Assembly: GCA_002213445.1 (NCBI GenBank)
Contig: NJIE01000024.1
Coordinates: 1-64,000, forward strand
From: Xenophilus sp. AP218F
Lineage (GTDB): Bacteria > Pseudomonadota > Gammaproteobacteria > Burkholderiales > Chromobacteriaceae
Reading direction: 5' to 3'
Length of the DNA: 64,000 nucleotides
The notes under the pieces are model-generated. The model was not told the DNA's origin and did not search any database. It saw nothing but the letters and a program-made list of their open reading frames with translations. Shown here piece after piece: positions 57,569 through 64,000 of this stretch. The first letter of the stretch is position 1, and every line of letters begins with the position of its first letter. The position numbers and the translations under genes are program-made.

Positions 57569-58210
57569 TTAAACACTGCCGTCCCAGGCCAGGAAGTTCT
57601 TCATCATCTGAAGACCGGCCCGGTGGCTCTTTTCGGTGTGGAACTGCGTCGCAAAGATGTTGCCACGACCGACGATACAAGAAAACCGTTGCGGATACTC
57701 GCTTTGCGCCAGCGTCAGCGCCGCGTCCTGCGGCGCGAAATGGTAGCTGTGCACGAAATAGAAGCGCTCGCCGTCGGCGATGTCTCGAAACAGCGGGTGC
57801 GGGCGGGTCTGGTACACCTGGTTCCAGCCCATGTGCGGCACCTTGAGCCGCTCGCCGCCGGCATCGGTCAAACCGTCGGCGAAGCGCTTCACCTCGCCCG
57901 GAAACAGGCCGAGGCCCGGGGTGTCGCCCTCTTCGCTGTGCTGGAACAATAGCTGCGCGCCGACGCAGATACCAAAGAACGGCTTGCTCTGCGTAGTTTC
58001 GCGTACCGCCTCGGCCAGGCCGCGGCTGTTGAGCTCGCGCATGCAGTCGGGCATCGCGCCCTGGCCGGGAAACACCACCTTGTCCGCTTTGGCGATGGCG
58101 TGCGGATCGTTGCTGAGGAAGATATCCGCGCCGGCCTCGTTGACCGCCTGCAGGGACTTGAGCACCGAATGCAGGTTGCCCATGCCGTAATCGACGACTG
58201 CTACTTTCAT
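57569..58210 (-). CDS. hisH: Imidazole glycerol phosphate synthase glutaminase subunit
   Basis: Class I glutaminase feeding ammonia to HisF. 213 residues with VVDYGMGNLHSV, the nucleophile in GICVGAQLLFQ, and the His-Glu pair in ATQFHTEKSHRAG. The second of two adjacent ATGs is preferred from the spacing of AAGG. Confidence 0.96.
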   Translation of the reverse strand: MKVAVVDYGMGNLHSVLKSLQAVNEAGADIFLSNDPHAIAKADKVVFPGQGAMPDCMRELNSRGLAEAVRETTQSKPFFGICVGAQLLFQHSEEGDTPGLGLFPGEVKRFADGLTDAGGERLKVPHMGWNQVYQTRPHPLFRDIADGERFYFVHSYHFAPQDAALTLAQSEYPQRFSCIVGRGNIFATQFHTEKSHRAGLQMMKNFLAWDGSV

Positions 58211-58244
58211 CATGACCTTGTCGGTTCTGTGTGCGGGGCTGAAC

Positions 58245-58838
58245 TCAAGCGGTCAGCGTGCCCTTGGTGGACGGGGTGAGTCCCGCCATGCGCTCGTCGG
58301 CCTCGCAGGCCATGCGCAGCGCGCGGCCGAAAGCCTTGAAAACGGTTTCCGCCTGGTGGTGGCTGTTGACCCCGCGCAGGTTGTCTATATGCAGCGTCGT
58401 CATGCTGTGGTTGACGAAGCCGTGGAAGAATTCCGAAAACAGATCGACGTCGAACTGCCCGATGCTGGCGCGCGTGTATTCGACGTTGTAAACCAGGCCG
58501 GGACGGCCGGACAGGTCGATCACCACCCGCGACAGCGCTTCGTCCAGCGGCACGTAGGCGTGGCCGTAACGGCGGATGCCCTTCTTGTCGCCGATGGCGC
58601 GGGCGAAGGCCTGGCCCAGCGTGATGCCGATGTCTTCCACCGTGTGGTGGGCGTCGATGTGCAGGTCGCCCCGGGCCTGGATGTCGATGTCGATCAGGCC
58701 ATGGCGGGCGATCTGGTCCAGCATGTGATCGAGAAAAGGCACGCCGGTTTCAAAGCGGCCGATGCCGGTTCCATCCAGATTCAGGCTGACGGTGATCTGG
58801 GTTTCCAGTGTGTTGCGGGTGACGGTGGCGAGTCTCAT
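58245..58838 (-). CDS. hisB: Imidazoleglycerol-phosphate dehydratase
   Basis: 197 residues, monofunctional IGPD. Metal sites are visible in [28 protein letters not shown] and [14 protein letters not shown]. The histidinol-phosphatase domain of enteric HisB is absent and no separate phosphatase is in the window. It overlaps hisC by four bases. Confidence 0.97.
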   Translation of the reverse strand: MRLATVTRNTLETQITVSLNLDGTGIGRFETGVPFLDHMLDQIARHGLIDIDIQARGDLHIDAHHTVEDIGITLGQAFARAIGDKKGIRRYGHAYVPLDEALSRVVIDLSGRPGLVYNVEYTRASIGQFDVDLFSEFFHGFVNHSMTTLHIDNLRGVNSHHQAETVFKAFGRALRMACEADERMAGLTPSTKGTLTA

Positions 58839-59911
58839 GGTTTGGCGAAGTAGCTGTGCAGCGCGTCGAGCAGCGCGTCGTTTTCCTGGGGCGCGCCGAT
58901 GGTGAAGCGCAGGCAGTTGTCCAGCAGCGGGTGGCTGCCGTGCAGTTTCTTGATCAGGATGCGCCGCTCTTTCAGATGCTGATGCAAAGCGTCGGCATCC
59001 GGAGCGCGCACCGTGATGAAGTTGGCTTCCGACGGGAACACGTCCAGAGCGGCGATCCCGCGCAGGGCGTCGTCCACGCGCCGGCGCTCGGCGCGCAGTC
59101 GTTCCGCCTGCTGGTTGAATACCTCGATATGGCGCAGCGCGAAGCGGGCCGTGGCCTGGGTCAGCACGTTGACGTTGTAGGGCGGGCGAATCTTGTCCAG
59201 CTCGGCGATCCAGTCGGCGGCGCCGGCGGCGTAGCCCAGGCGAATGCCGGCCAGGCCCAGTTTGGAGAGCGTGCGCATCACGATGACGTTGGGCAGCCGG
59301 CCGGCCAGATCCATGCAGCTGTCGCTGGAGAAGGCCTGATAGGCCTCGTCGATCACCACCAGGCCCGGCGCGGCGTCGCAGATCGCTTCCACCTCGTCGC
59401 GGCCGAAGCGCGGGCCGGTGGGGTTGTTGGGGTAGGACACGAATACCACCGCCGGCTGCTGCTCGGCGATGGCGGCAAGCGCAGCAGGCAAGTCCAGAGT
59501 GAAATCCGGCTTGAGCGGCACGCCGACGTAATCGAGGCCGGAGAACAGCGCGTTGAGCTTGTACATCACGAACGACGGCTCCAGCGCCAGCAGCTTGGCG
59601 CCGGGGCGGGCCAGCGCCTGGGCGATCAGCGTGATCAACTCGTCAGAACCGTTGCCAAGCAGGACCTCCGCTTCCGCCGGGATGGAGAAAACCCGTTTGA
59701 TCTGGTCCTTGAGGCCATCGCCGTGCGGGTCCGGGTAGCGGTTGATGGCGACCTCGGCCAGCGTGTCCGCCAGTTCGCGCCGCAGCGCCAGGGGCAGCGG
59801 CCACGGGTTTTCCATGGCGTCGAGCTTGATGCAGCCGGCGGCGTCGTGCACCGGATAAGCGCTGATGGCGGCGATTTCCGCCCGGACTAATTGTTTTGCA
59901 GTCAATTTCAT
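58835..59911 (-). CDS. hisC: Histidinol-phosphate aminotransferase
   Basis: PLP aminotransferase. 358 residues with [26 protein letters not shown] and the PLP lysine in [16 protein letters not shown]. Start at MKLTAKQLV; nine extra upstream codons have no support. Confidence 0.95.
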   Translation of the reverse strand: MKLTAKQLVRAEIAAISAYPVHDAAGCIKLDAMENPWPLPLALRRELADTLAEVAINRYPDPHGDGLKDQIKRVFSIPAEAEVLLGNGSDELITLIAQALARPGAKLLALEPSFVMYKLNALFSGLDYVGVPLKPDFTLDLPAALAAIAEQQPAVVFVSYPNNPTGPRFGRDEVEAICDAAPGLVVIDEAYQAFSSDSCMDLAGRLPNVIVMRTLSKLGLAGIRLGYAAGAADWIAELDKIRPPYNVNVLTQATARFALRHIEVFNQQAERLRAERRRVDDALRGIAALDVFPSEANFITVRAPDADALHQHLKERRILIKKLHGSHPLLDNCLRFTIGAPQENDALLDALHSYFAKP

Positions 59912-59977
59912 GATTAATGGTCGCGCCACGCCATGCACTGATCGAGGCTTTATCCTACCGTGTTAACCGGCTTTGGG

Positions 59978-60964
59978 CTACTCGAGCCAGCGACTGCGGG
60001 CGCGCACCTTCTCCGGCAGCGTGATGCCGTAGCGCGCCAGCTCGCTGCGGCTGAACAGATACTCCCCCTCGGACGGGGTCACCGGGAACAAGCCGCTCAG
60101 CGGCTTGCCGCCAAACAGGTAGGCGTTGGCCATCTTCCCAGCCTCCGAGCCTTGTTCGTAGCCGGTCAGCACCAGGCCGCCGGCGGTCTTGCCCTTGCCG
60201 ACGGAAAAATCCCAGAAGGCGAACAGCGGCAGCTTGCTGTGCGCCTCGGTCCAGCGCAGCACCTCGGCGCCGTCCACCACCTTGCCGTTCTTGTCGCGCA
60301 GGGTGAAATACAGGCCGATCCAGATAGCCTGGTATTGCTTGGGCGCGTCGAGCACCTTCTGCTGCCAGGCCGCGAAACTGTCGGTCAGCGAGATATCGAC
60401 GTCGATGTCGCCCAGCCGGATGCTGTCGCGGCCGACGAAGGTTTCGTCGCGGATGATGCGCGAGGTCAGATCGCTGTCGAACATGGTCAGCGCCCGGCGC
60501 ATGCCCTTGATCGACCGCCCCAGCTCGAAAATGTTGCGCAATATCAGCGGCCGCTCCAGCACGCCGCTGATATTGGGCGGGGTGGTGTCGAAATAATTGC
60601 GGGGGTTGTTGTTGATGCCGAGATAAATCACCGGCTTGCCCTGCAGCGCCCAGACGCGGCCCACCTTCTGCAACGCAGCGTCGTCGCCGACGATGACAAG
60701 GTCGGGATTGAAGGCGCGAATTTTTTGCAAGGCCTCTTCCGCTCGCTGCCGGACCTGGTCGCCGGGCAGGCGCTTGCTGTCCAGAGTGTAAAAGGCCAGC
60801 TCGCAGCGGGGGGACAGCCGCTCCTGCAGGGCGCGGCGATAGTCCTGATCCCAGGGGTATTCGCTATGGTAGCTCTCCACCACAAACACCCGCTTGGGAG
60901 CGGCCCAGGCCGAGGCGCATGCCAGCAGCAGCCAGCCCAGGCACCACAACGCTCTTTTCAGCAT
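59978..60964 (-). CDS. ABC-type substrate-binding-like exported protein
   Basis: 328 residues with a signal peptide (CLGWLLLACASAWA-APK). The rest is a two-lobed periplasmic binding protein fold of the ABC_sub_bind type (VFVVESYHSEYPWDQDYRRA, LVIVGDDAAL, YLGINNNP). It has no permease or ATPase neighbour. It sits between hisD and hisC on the same strand, so it may be carried on the his transcript or be an insertion. Such proteins also occur as sensory partners of receptors. Confidence 0.8.
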   Translation of the reverse strand: MLKRALWCLGWLLLACASAWAAPKRVFVVESYHSEYPWDQDYRRALQERLSPRCELAFYTLDSKRLPGDQVRQRAEEALQKIRAFNPDLVIVGDDAALQKVGRVWALQGKPVIYLGINNNPRNYFDTTPPNISGVLERPLILRNIFELGRSIKGMRRALTMFDSDLTSRIIRDETFVGRDSIRLGDIDVDISLTDSFAAWQQKVLDAPKQYQAIWIGLYFTLRDKNGKVVDGAEVLRWTEAHSKLPLFAFWDFSVGKGKTAGGLVLTGYEQGSEAGKMANAYLFGGKPLSGLFPVTPSEGEYLFSRSELARYGITLPEKVRARSRWLE

Positions 60965-61022
60965 GCTTCACCCCGCTTGGCGGACGACACCTTACCAGCG
61001 TAGGCGATGGCCGGCGTTTTTG

Positions 61023-62315
61023 TCAGTCGTCCAGCCGCAGTTCGGCGGCGCGGGCGTGGGCGGTCAGGCCCTCGCCGTGCGCCAGCCGGCTGGCGATGCG
61101 GCCCAGCTTCTGCGCGCCGGCCTGCGACACGCGGATCAAGCTGCTGCGCTTCTGGAAGTCGTACACGCCCAGGGGGCTGGCGAAGCGCGCGGTGCGGCTG
61201 GTGGGCAGCACGTGGTTGGGGCCGGCGCAATAATCGCCCAGGCTCTCCGAGGTGAAACGGCCCATGAAGACGGCGCCGGCGTGGCGGATATGCGGCAGCA
61301 GCGCGGCCGGATCGGCCACCGACAGCTCCAGATGCTCCGGCGCGATGTAGTTGGCGATCTCGCAGGCTTCGGCCAGGTCGCGCACCCGGATCAGCGCGCC
61401 GCGGCCTTTCAGGCTCTGCTCGATGATGGCGCGGCGCGGCATGGCCGGCAGCAGTTTTTCGATGCTGGCCTCCACCTGGGCGATGTAATCGGCCGACGGG
61501 CACAGCAGGATGGCCTGGGCGATCTCGTCGTGTTCGGCCTGGCTGAACAGGTCCATGGCGATCCAGTCCGGAGCGGTTTCGCCATCGCAGATCACCAGGA
61601 TCTCGGACGGACCGGCCACCATGTCGATGCCCACCACGCCGAATACGCGGCGCTTGGCGGCGGCGACATAGGCGTTGCCGGGGCCGGTGATCTTGTCTAC
61701 CTGCGGGATGGTTTCGGTGCCGTAGGCCAGCGCCGCCACCGCTTGGGCGCCGCCACAGGTAAAGACCTTGTCGACGCCGGCGATATAGGCCGCGGCCAGC
61801 ACCAGATCGTTGCGCTCGCCGCCCGGCGTCGGCACCACCATGATGATTTCGGCCACGCCGGCCACCTTGGCCGGCAGCGCGTTCATCAGCACAGAACTGG
61901 GGTACGCCGCCTTGCCGCCCGGCACGTAGATGCCGACGCGATCCAGCGCCGTCACCTGCTGGCCAAGGAGCGTGCCGTCTTCGTCCTCGTAGCTCCAGGA
62001 ATGCGCCAACTGTTTTTCGTGATAGCGGCGCACGCGCTCGGCGGCGGCGGACAATGCCTGGCGCACGTCCGCCGACAGGCGCTGGAAAGCGGCTTCCAGC
62101 TCGGCGCGGTCAAGCGTCAGCTCGGCCATGCTCGCCGCGCGCATGCGGTCGAAACGGTTGGTGTAGTCGATCACCGCCGCGTCGCCGCGCGCCTTGACGT
62201 CATCGCAGATCGCGGCGACGGCGGCGTCCACCGCCGGGTCTTGCGCGGTCTCGAAGGCCAGCAGCGCCTGGAGGCGGGCAGCGAAATCGGACTGGGAGGA
62301 AGACAGCTTTTGCAT
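61023..62315 (-). CDS. hisD: Histidinol dehydrogenase
   Basis: Zinc/NAD enzyme for the last two oxidation steps. 430 residues with [35 protein letters not shown] and the zinc-ligand region [10 protein letters not shown] 190-base gap containing an inverted repeat separates it from hisG. Confidence 0.97.
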   Translation of the reverse strand: MQKLSSSQSDFAARLQALLAFETAQDPAVDAAVAAICDDVKARGDAAVIDYTNRFDRMRAASMAELTLDRAELEAAFQRLSADVRQALSAAAERVRRYHEKQLAHSWSYEDEDGTLLGQQVTALDRVGIYVPGGKAAYPSSVLMNALPAKVAGVAEIIMVVPTPGGERNDLVLAAAYIAGVDKVFTCGGAQAVAALAYGTETIPQVDKITGPGNAYVAAAKRRVFGVVGIDMVAGPSEILVICDGETAPDWIAMDLFSQAEHDEIAQAILLCPSADYIAQVEASIEKLLPAMPRRAIIEQSLKGRGALIRVRDLAEACEIANYIAPEHLELSVADPAALLPHIRHAGAVFMGRFTSESLGDYCAGPNHVLPTSRTARFASPLGVYDFQKRSSLIRVSQAGAQKLGRIASRLAHGEGLTAHARAAELRLDD

Positions 62316-62363
62316 GATGAACCCCGTATTTTTTGCCGCGGCAGCAGGCTGAGATGCTTTTGA

Positions 62364-62462
62364 TTAGCCGCGGAATCCACAGAAAAACACGGAAGGAAAA
62401 GCGAAGAACCCAAACAGGCGATCATGCTTTTTCTGTGGTGTTCCGTGGATTCCTTGGCTAAA
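62364..62462. repeat. Inverted pair of the dispersed repeat between hisG and hisD
   Basis: Arm one TTAGCCGCGGAATCCAC at 62364-62380 (extended to AAACACGGAA at 62394). Arm two is the complement, 62428-62462, reading on the minus strand TTAGCCAAGGAATCCACG. About 33 bases separate them. The core matches the pair beside glmS at 9453-9601. Confidence 0.7.
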
Positions 62463-62505
62463 AATGCTTTTGAACGCCCTGCCGCCCGGCGGCCGAAACT
62501 GATTT

Positions 62506-63147
62506 TCAGGCAGGCACCGCGCCGGCGAAGGCGTCCAGCACCGGCTGGATGGTGTCGTACTTGAGCTTGAGCGCGGCCTGATTGACCACCAGCCGCGAGC
62601 TGATGTCGATGATGTGCTCCACCGCCGCCAGCTTGTTGGCGCGCAGGGTGCCGCCGGTGGAGACCAGATCGACGATGGCGTCGGCCAGTCCCACCAGCGG
62701 CGCCAGCTCCATCGAGCCGTACAGCTTGATGATGTCGACGTGCACGCCCTTCTTGGCGAAGTGCTCGCGGGCGATCTGCGGGTACTTGGTGGCGATCTTC
62801 AGCCGCGCGCCCTGCCGCACCGCGGCGTCGTAATCGTAGCCTTCCGGCACCGCCACCATCATCCTGCACTTGGCGATATTGAGATCCAGCGGCTGGTACA
62901 GGCCAGCGCCGCCGTGCTCGATCAGCACGTCGCGCCCGGCGATGCCAAGATCGGCCGCGCCGTACTGGACGTAGGTGGGCACGTCGGAAGCGCGCACGAT
63001 CACCAGTTGCACCTCGGGATGGTTGGTGCCGATGATCAGCTTGCGCGAGGATTCGGGCGCTTCGGCCGGCACGATGCCGGCTGCGGCCAGCAAGGGCAGC
63101 GTTTCTTCAAAAATGCGGCCCTTGGACAGGGCGATGGTCAGCTTCAT
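62506..63147 (-). CDS. hisG: ATP phosphoribosyltransferase, short form
   Basis: First enzyme of histidine synthesis (ATP plus PRPP). 213 residues with [14 protein letters not shown] and the PRPP-binding segment [14 protein letters not shown]. It is the short form without the C-terminal histidine-binding domain of enteric HisG, so it should need the HisZ regulatory subunit, which is not in this window. Confidence 0.96.
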   Translation of the reverse strand: MKLTIALSKGRIFEETLPLLAAAGIVPAEAPESSRKLIIGTNHPEVQLVIVRASDVPTYVQYGAADLGIAGRDVLIEHGGAGLYQPLDLNIAKCRMMVAVPEGYDYDAAVRQGARLKIATKYPQIAREHFAKKGVHVDIIKLYGSMELAPLVGLADAIVDLVSTGGTLRANKLAAVEHIIDISSRLVVNQAALKLKYDTIQPVLDAFAGAVPA

Positions 63148-63178
63148 GATTCTCTACTGCGAATGGAGGAATTCGGGC

Positions 63179-63943
63179 TCAACCCAGCATGGCGCGGCGT
63201 TCGCGCTCCAGCTGGCCGACGTAACGCTGGATCAGCGTTTCCATGGCCGGCTTCAGGTTGAGATAAGAGCAGCCGATGCGCACCGCGTCGTTGCCGTTGC
63301 GCATCCTGGACACCAGCCGGTGGCGCACTTCGATGCCCAGCGCCAAGGAACCGAACGGCTTGAGTTCTATCGCGCAGTTCTGGTACTGCTGGCCGATGTC
63401 GAAGCCCAGCGTGCCGGTGCTGGGCAGCCACAGGCTCATGCCGCCCAGGCTGATGTCGAACAGCGCCAGGTCCATAGGATGATGCGGATAATCGGCGATA
63501 TGGCAGAACACCGGGTGCGACAGCGGGGTCTGGATGCGGAAGAACTCGCGGCGTTGCAGCTTGATCACCTGCTCGGGCAAATCGCACTCGAAGGCCGAGC
63601 GGCCGTCCACCGTCACCCTGCGCGCCTGGCCGGTGACGAACTGGGTCTTGACGCCTTCCGGCGAGCAGACGAAAACGTTGCGTTCGCTGGCCAGCACCTG
63701 GCTGTTGGTGTCCTCGTCCGCGCCCCAGTCAAAGGTGAAGCGGCCGCCCTGGTAATCGACGTCCAGCAGCCGGGTGAGGATGAAATTCTTCCCGCGATTG
63801 GCGAACACCGTCACCATGTGGCCGTGCTTGGCGATGCTGCTCAGGTGATGGGCAACCTCCACCGGCGTGGCCAGGGTGAACTTGGCCAGATCCAGCGGCT
63901 GCTGCGAATCGGACAGGTTGCCGGGAGTATTGTCGTTGTTCAC
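63179..63943 (-). CDS. YcgR-like PilZ c-di-GMP receptor (flagellar brake)
   Basis: 254 residues: an N-terminal YcgR/YcgR_2-type barrel (about 30-125) and a PilZ domain (about 130-245) with both c-di-GMP motifs, RREFFR (Arg and RxxxR) and DISLGGMSLW. In other bacteria this protein binds the flagellar motor and slows it when c-di-GMP is high. It lies 31 bases upstream of hisG on the same strand, a join that looks positional, not functional. Confidence 0.88.
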   Translation of the reverse strand: MNNDNTPGNLSDSQQPLDLAKFTLATPVEVAHHLSSIAKHGHMVTVFANRGKNFILTRLLDVDYQGGRFTFDWGADEDTNSQVLASERNVFVCSPEGVKTQFVTGQARRVTVDGRSAFECDLPEQVIKLQRREFFRIQTPLSHPVFCHIADYPHHPMDLALFDISLGGMSLWLPSTGTLGFDIGQQYQNCAIELKPFGSLALGIEVRHRLVSRMRNGNDAVRIGCSYLNLKPAMETLIQRYVGQLERERRAMLG

Positions 63944-64000
63944 GGGGTTCCGACTTTCATGGCTGCAAAGGACGGGGTTGACGGCGTAGAACCAGTTTAG

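Overview
The window is a GC-rich bacterial chromosome segment. Gene order and protein types point to a Chromobacterium-like member of the Neisseriales (Betaproteobacteria). The markers are mnmG-rsmG-parA-parB-atpIBEFHAGDC in one direction, rsmI divergent from lpoA-yraN-diaA-dolP, and a long his operon running into hinT and tatABC. The mnmG/par/atp block suggests the region is close to the chromosomal origin, although no dnaA, parS or oriC was recognised.

Left end (1-7598): an AT-richer accessory island abuts the 3' end of glmS. It holds a tightly overlapping three-gene minus-strand operon: an unknown 460-aa protein, a two-HKD PLD-type nuclease and a SNF2-like helicase. This looks like an antiphage defence module. 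It is bracketed by two inverted IS5-family copies; the left one runs off the window and the right one has lost its 3' end. Just downstream of glmS, where Tn7 elements insert, lie two 20-bp-spaced repeats resembling TnsB sites. The island may therefore be the remains of a Tn7-like element.

7599-25127: core genes glmS, a DeoR-family regulator, an exported small protein, a membrane-anchored CHAP protein, a broken gene, glmU, the complete F1Fo ATP synthase operon with a strong sigma70-type promoter, then parB, parA, rsmG and mnmG.

25128-35992: olsB-like acyltransferase, trmO, a Tim44-domain protein, an EAL/YkuI_C-type protein, the dolP-diaA-yraN-lpoA cluster with divergent rsmI, tRNA-Leu(CAA), a small lipoprotein, and a DUF4105 protein.

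35993-42018 (minus strand) is a magnesium locus. From its likely promoter near 42000, the transcription order is: a small ACT-like protein, a 17-codon peptide gene, a second ACT-like protein, an intrinsic terminator, mgtE, a 22-codon peptide gene, and mgtA. Both micro-genes have good ribosome binding sites and begin Met-X-Glu-Glu-Pro-Glu-Pro. Acidic/proline N-termini of this kind are known from MgtL, the enterobacterial leader peptide that senses low Mg2+ through ribosome destabilisation. This is the most interesting candidate for an undescribed regulatory system here.

42165-64000: an Lrp-type regulator divergent from kynU and a permease; mdlAB exporters; a beta-barrel-like protein and tatD; a chemoreceptor; DUF2069-tatCBA-hinT; the his genes E, I, F, A, H, B, C, D and G in one direction with two extra genes inserted; and a YcgR-type PilZ protein at the right edge.
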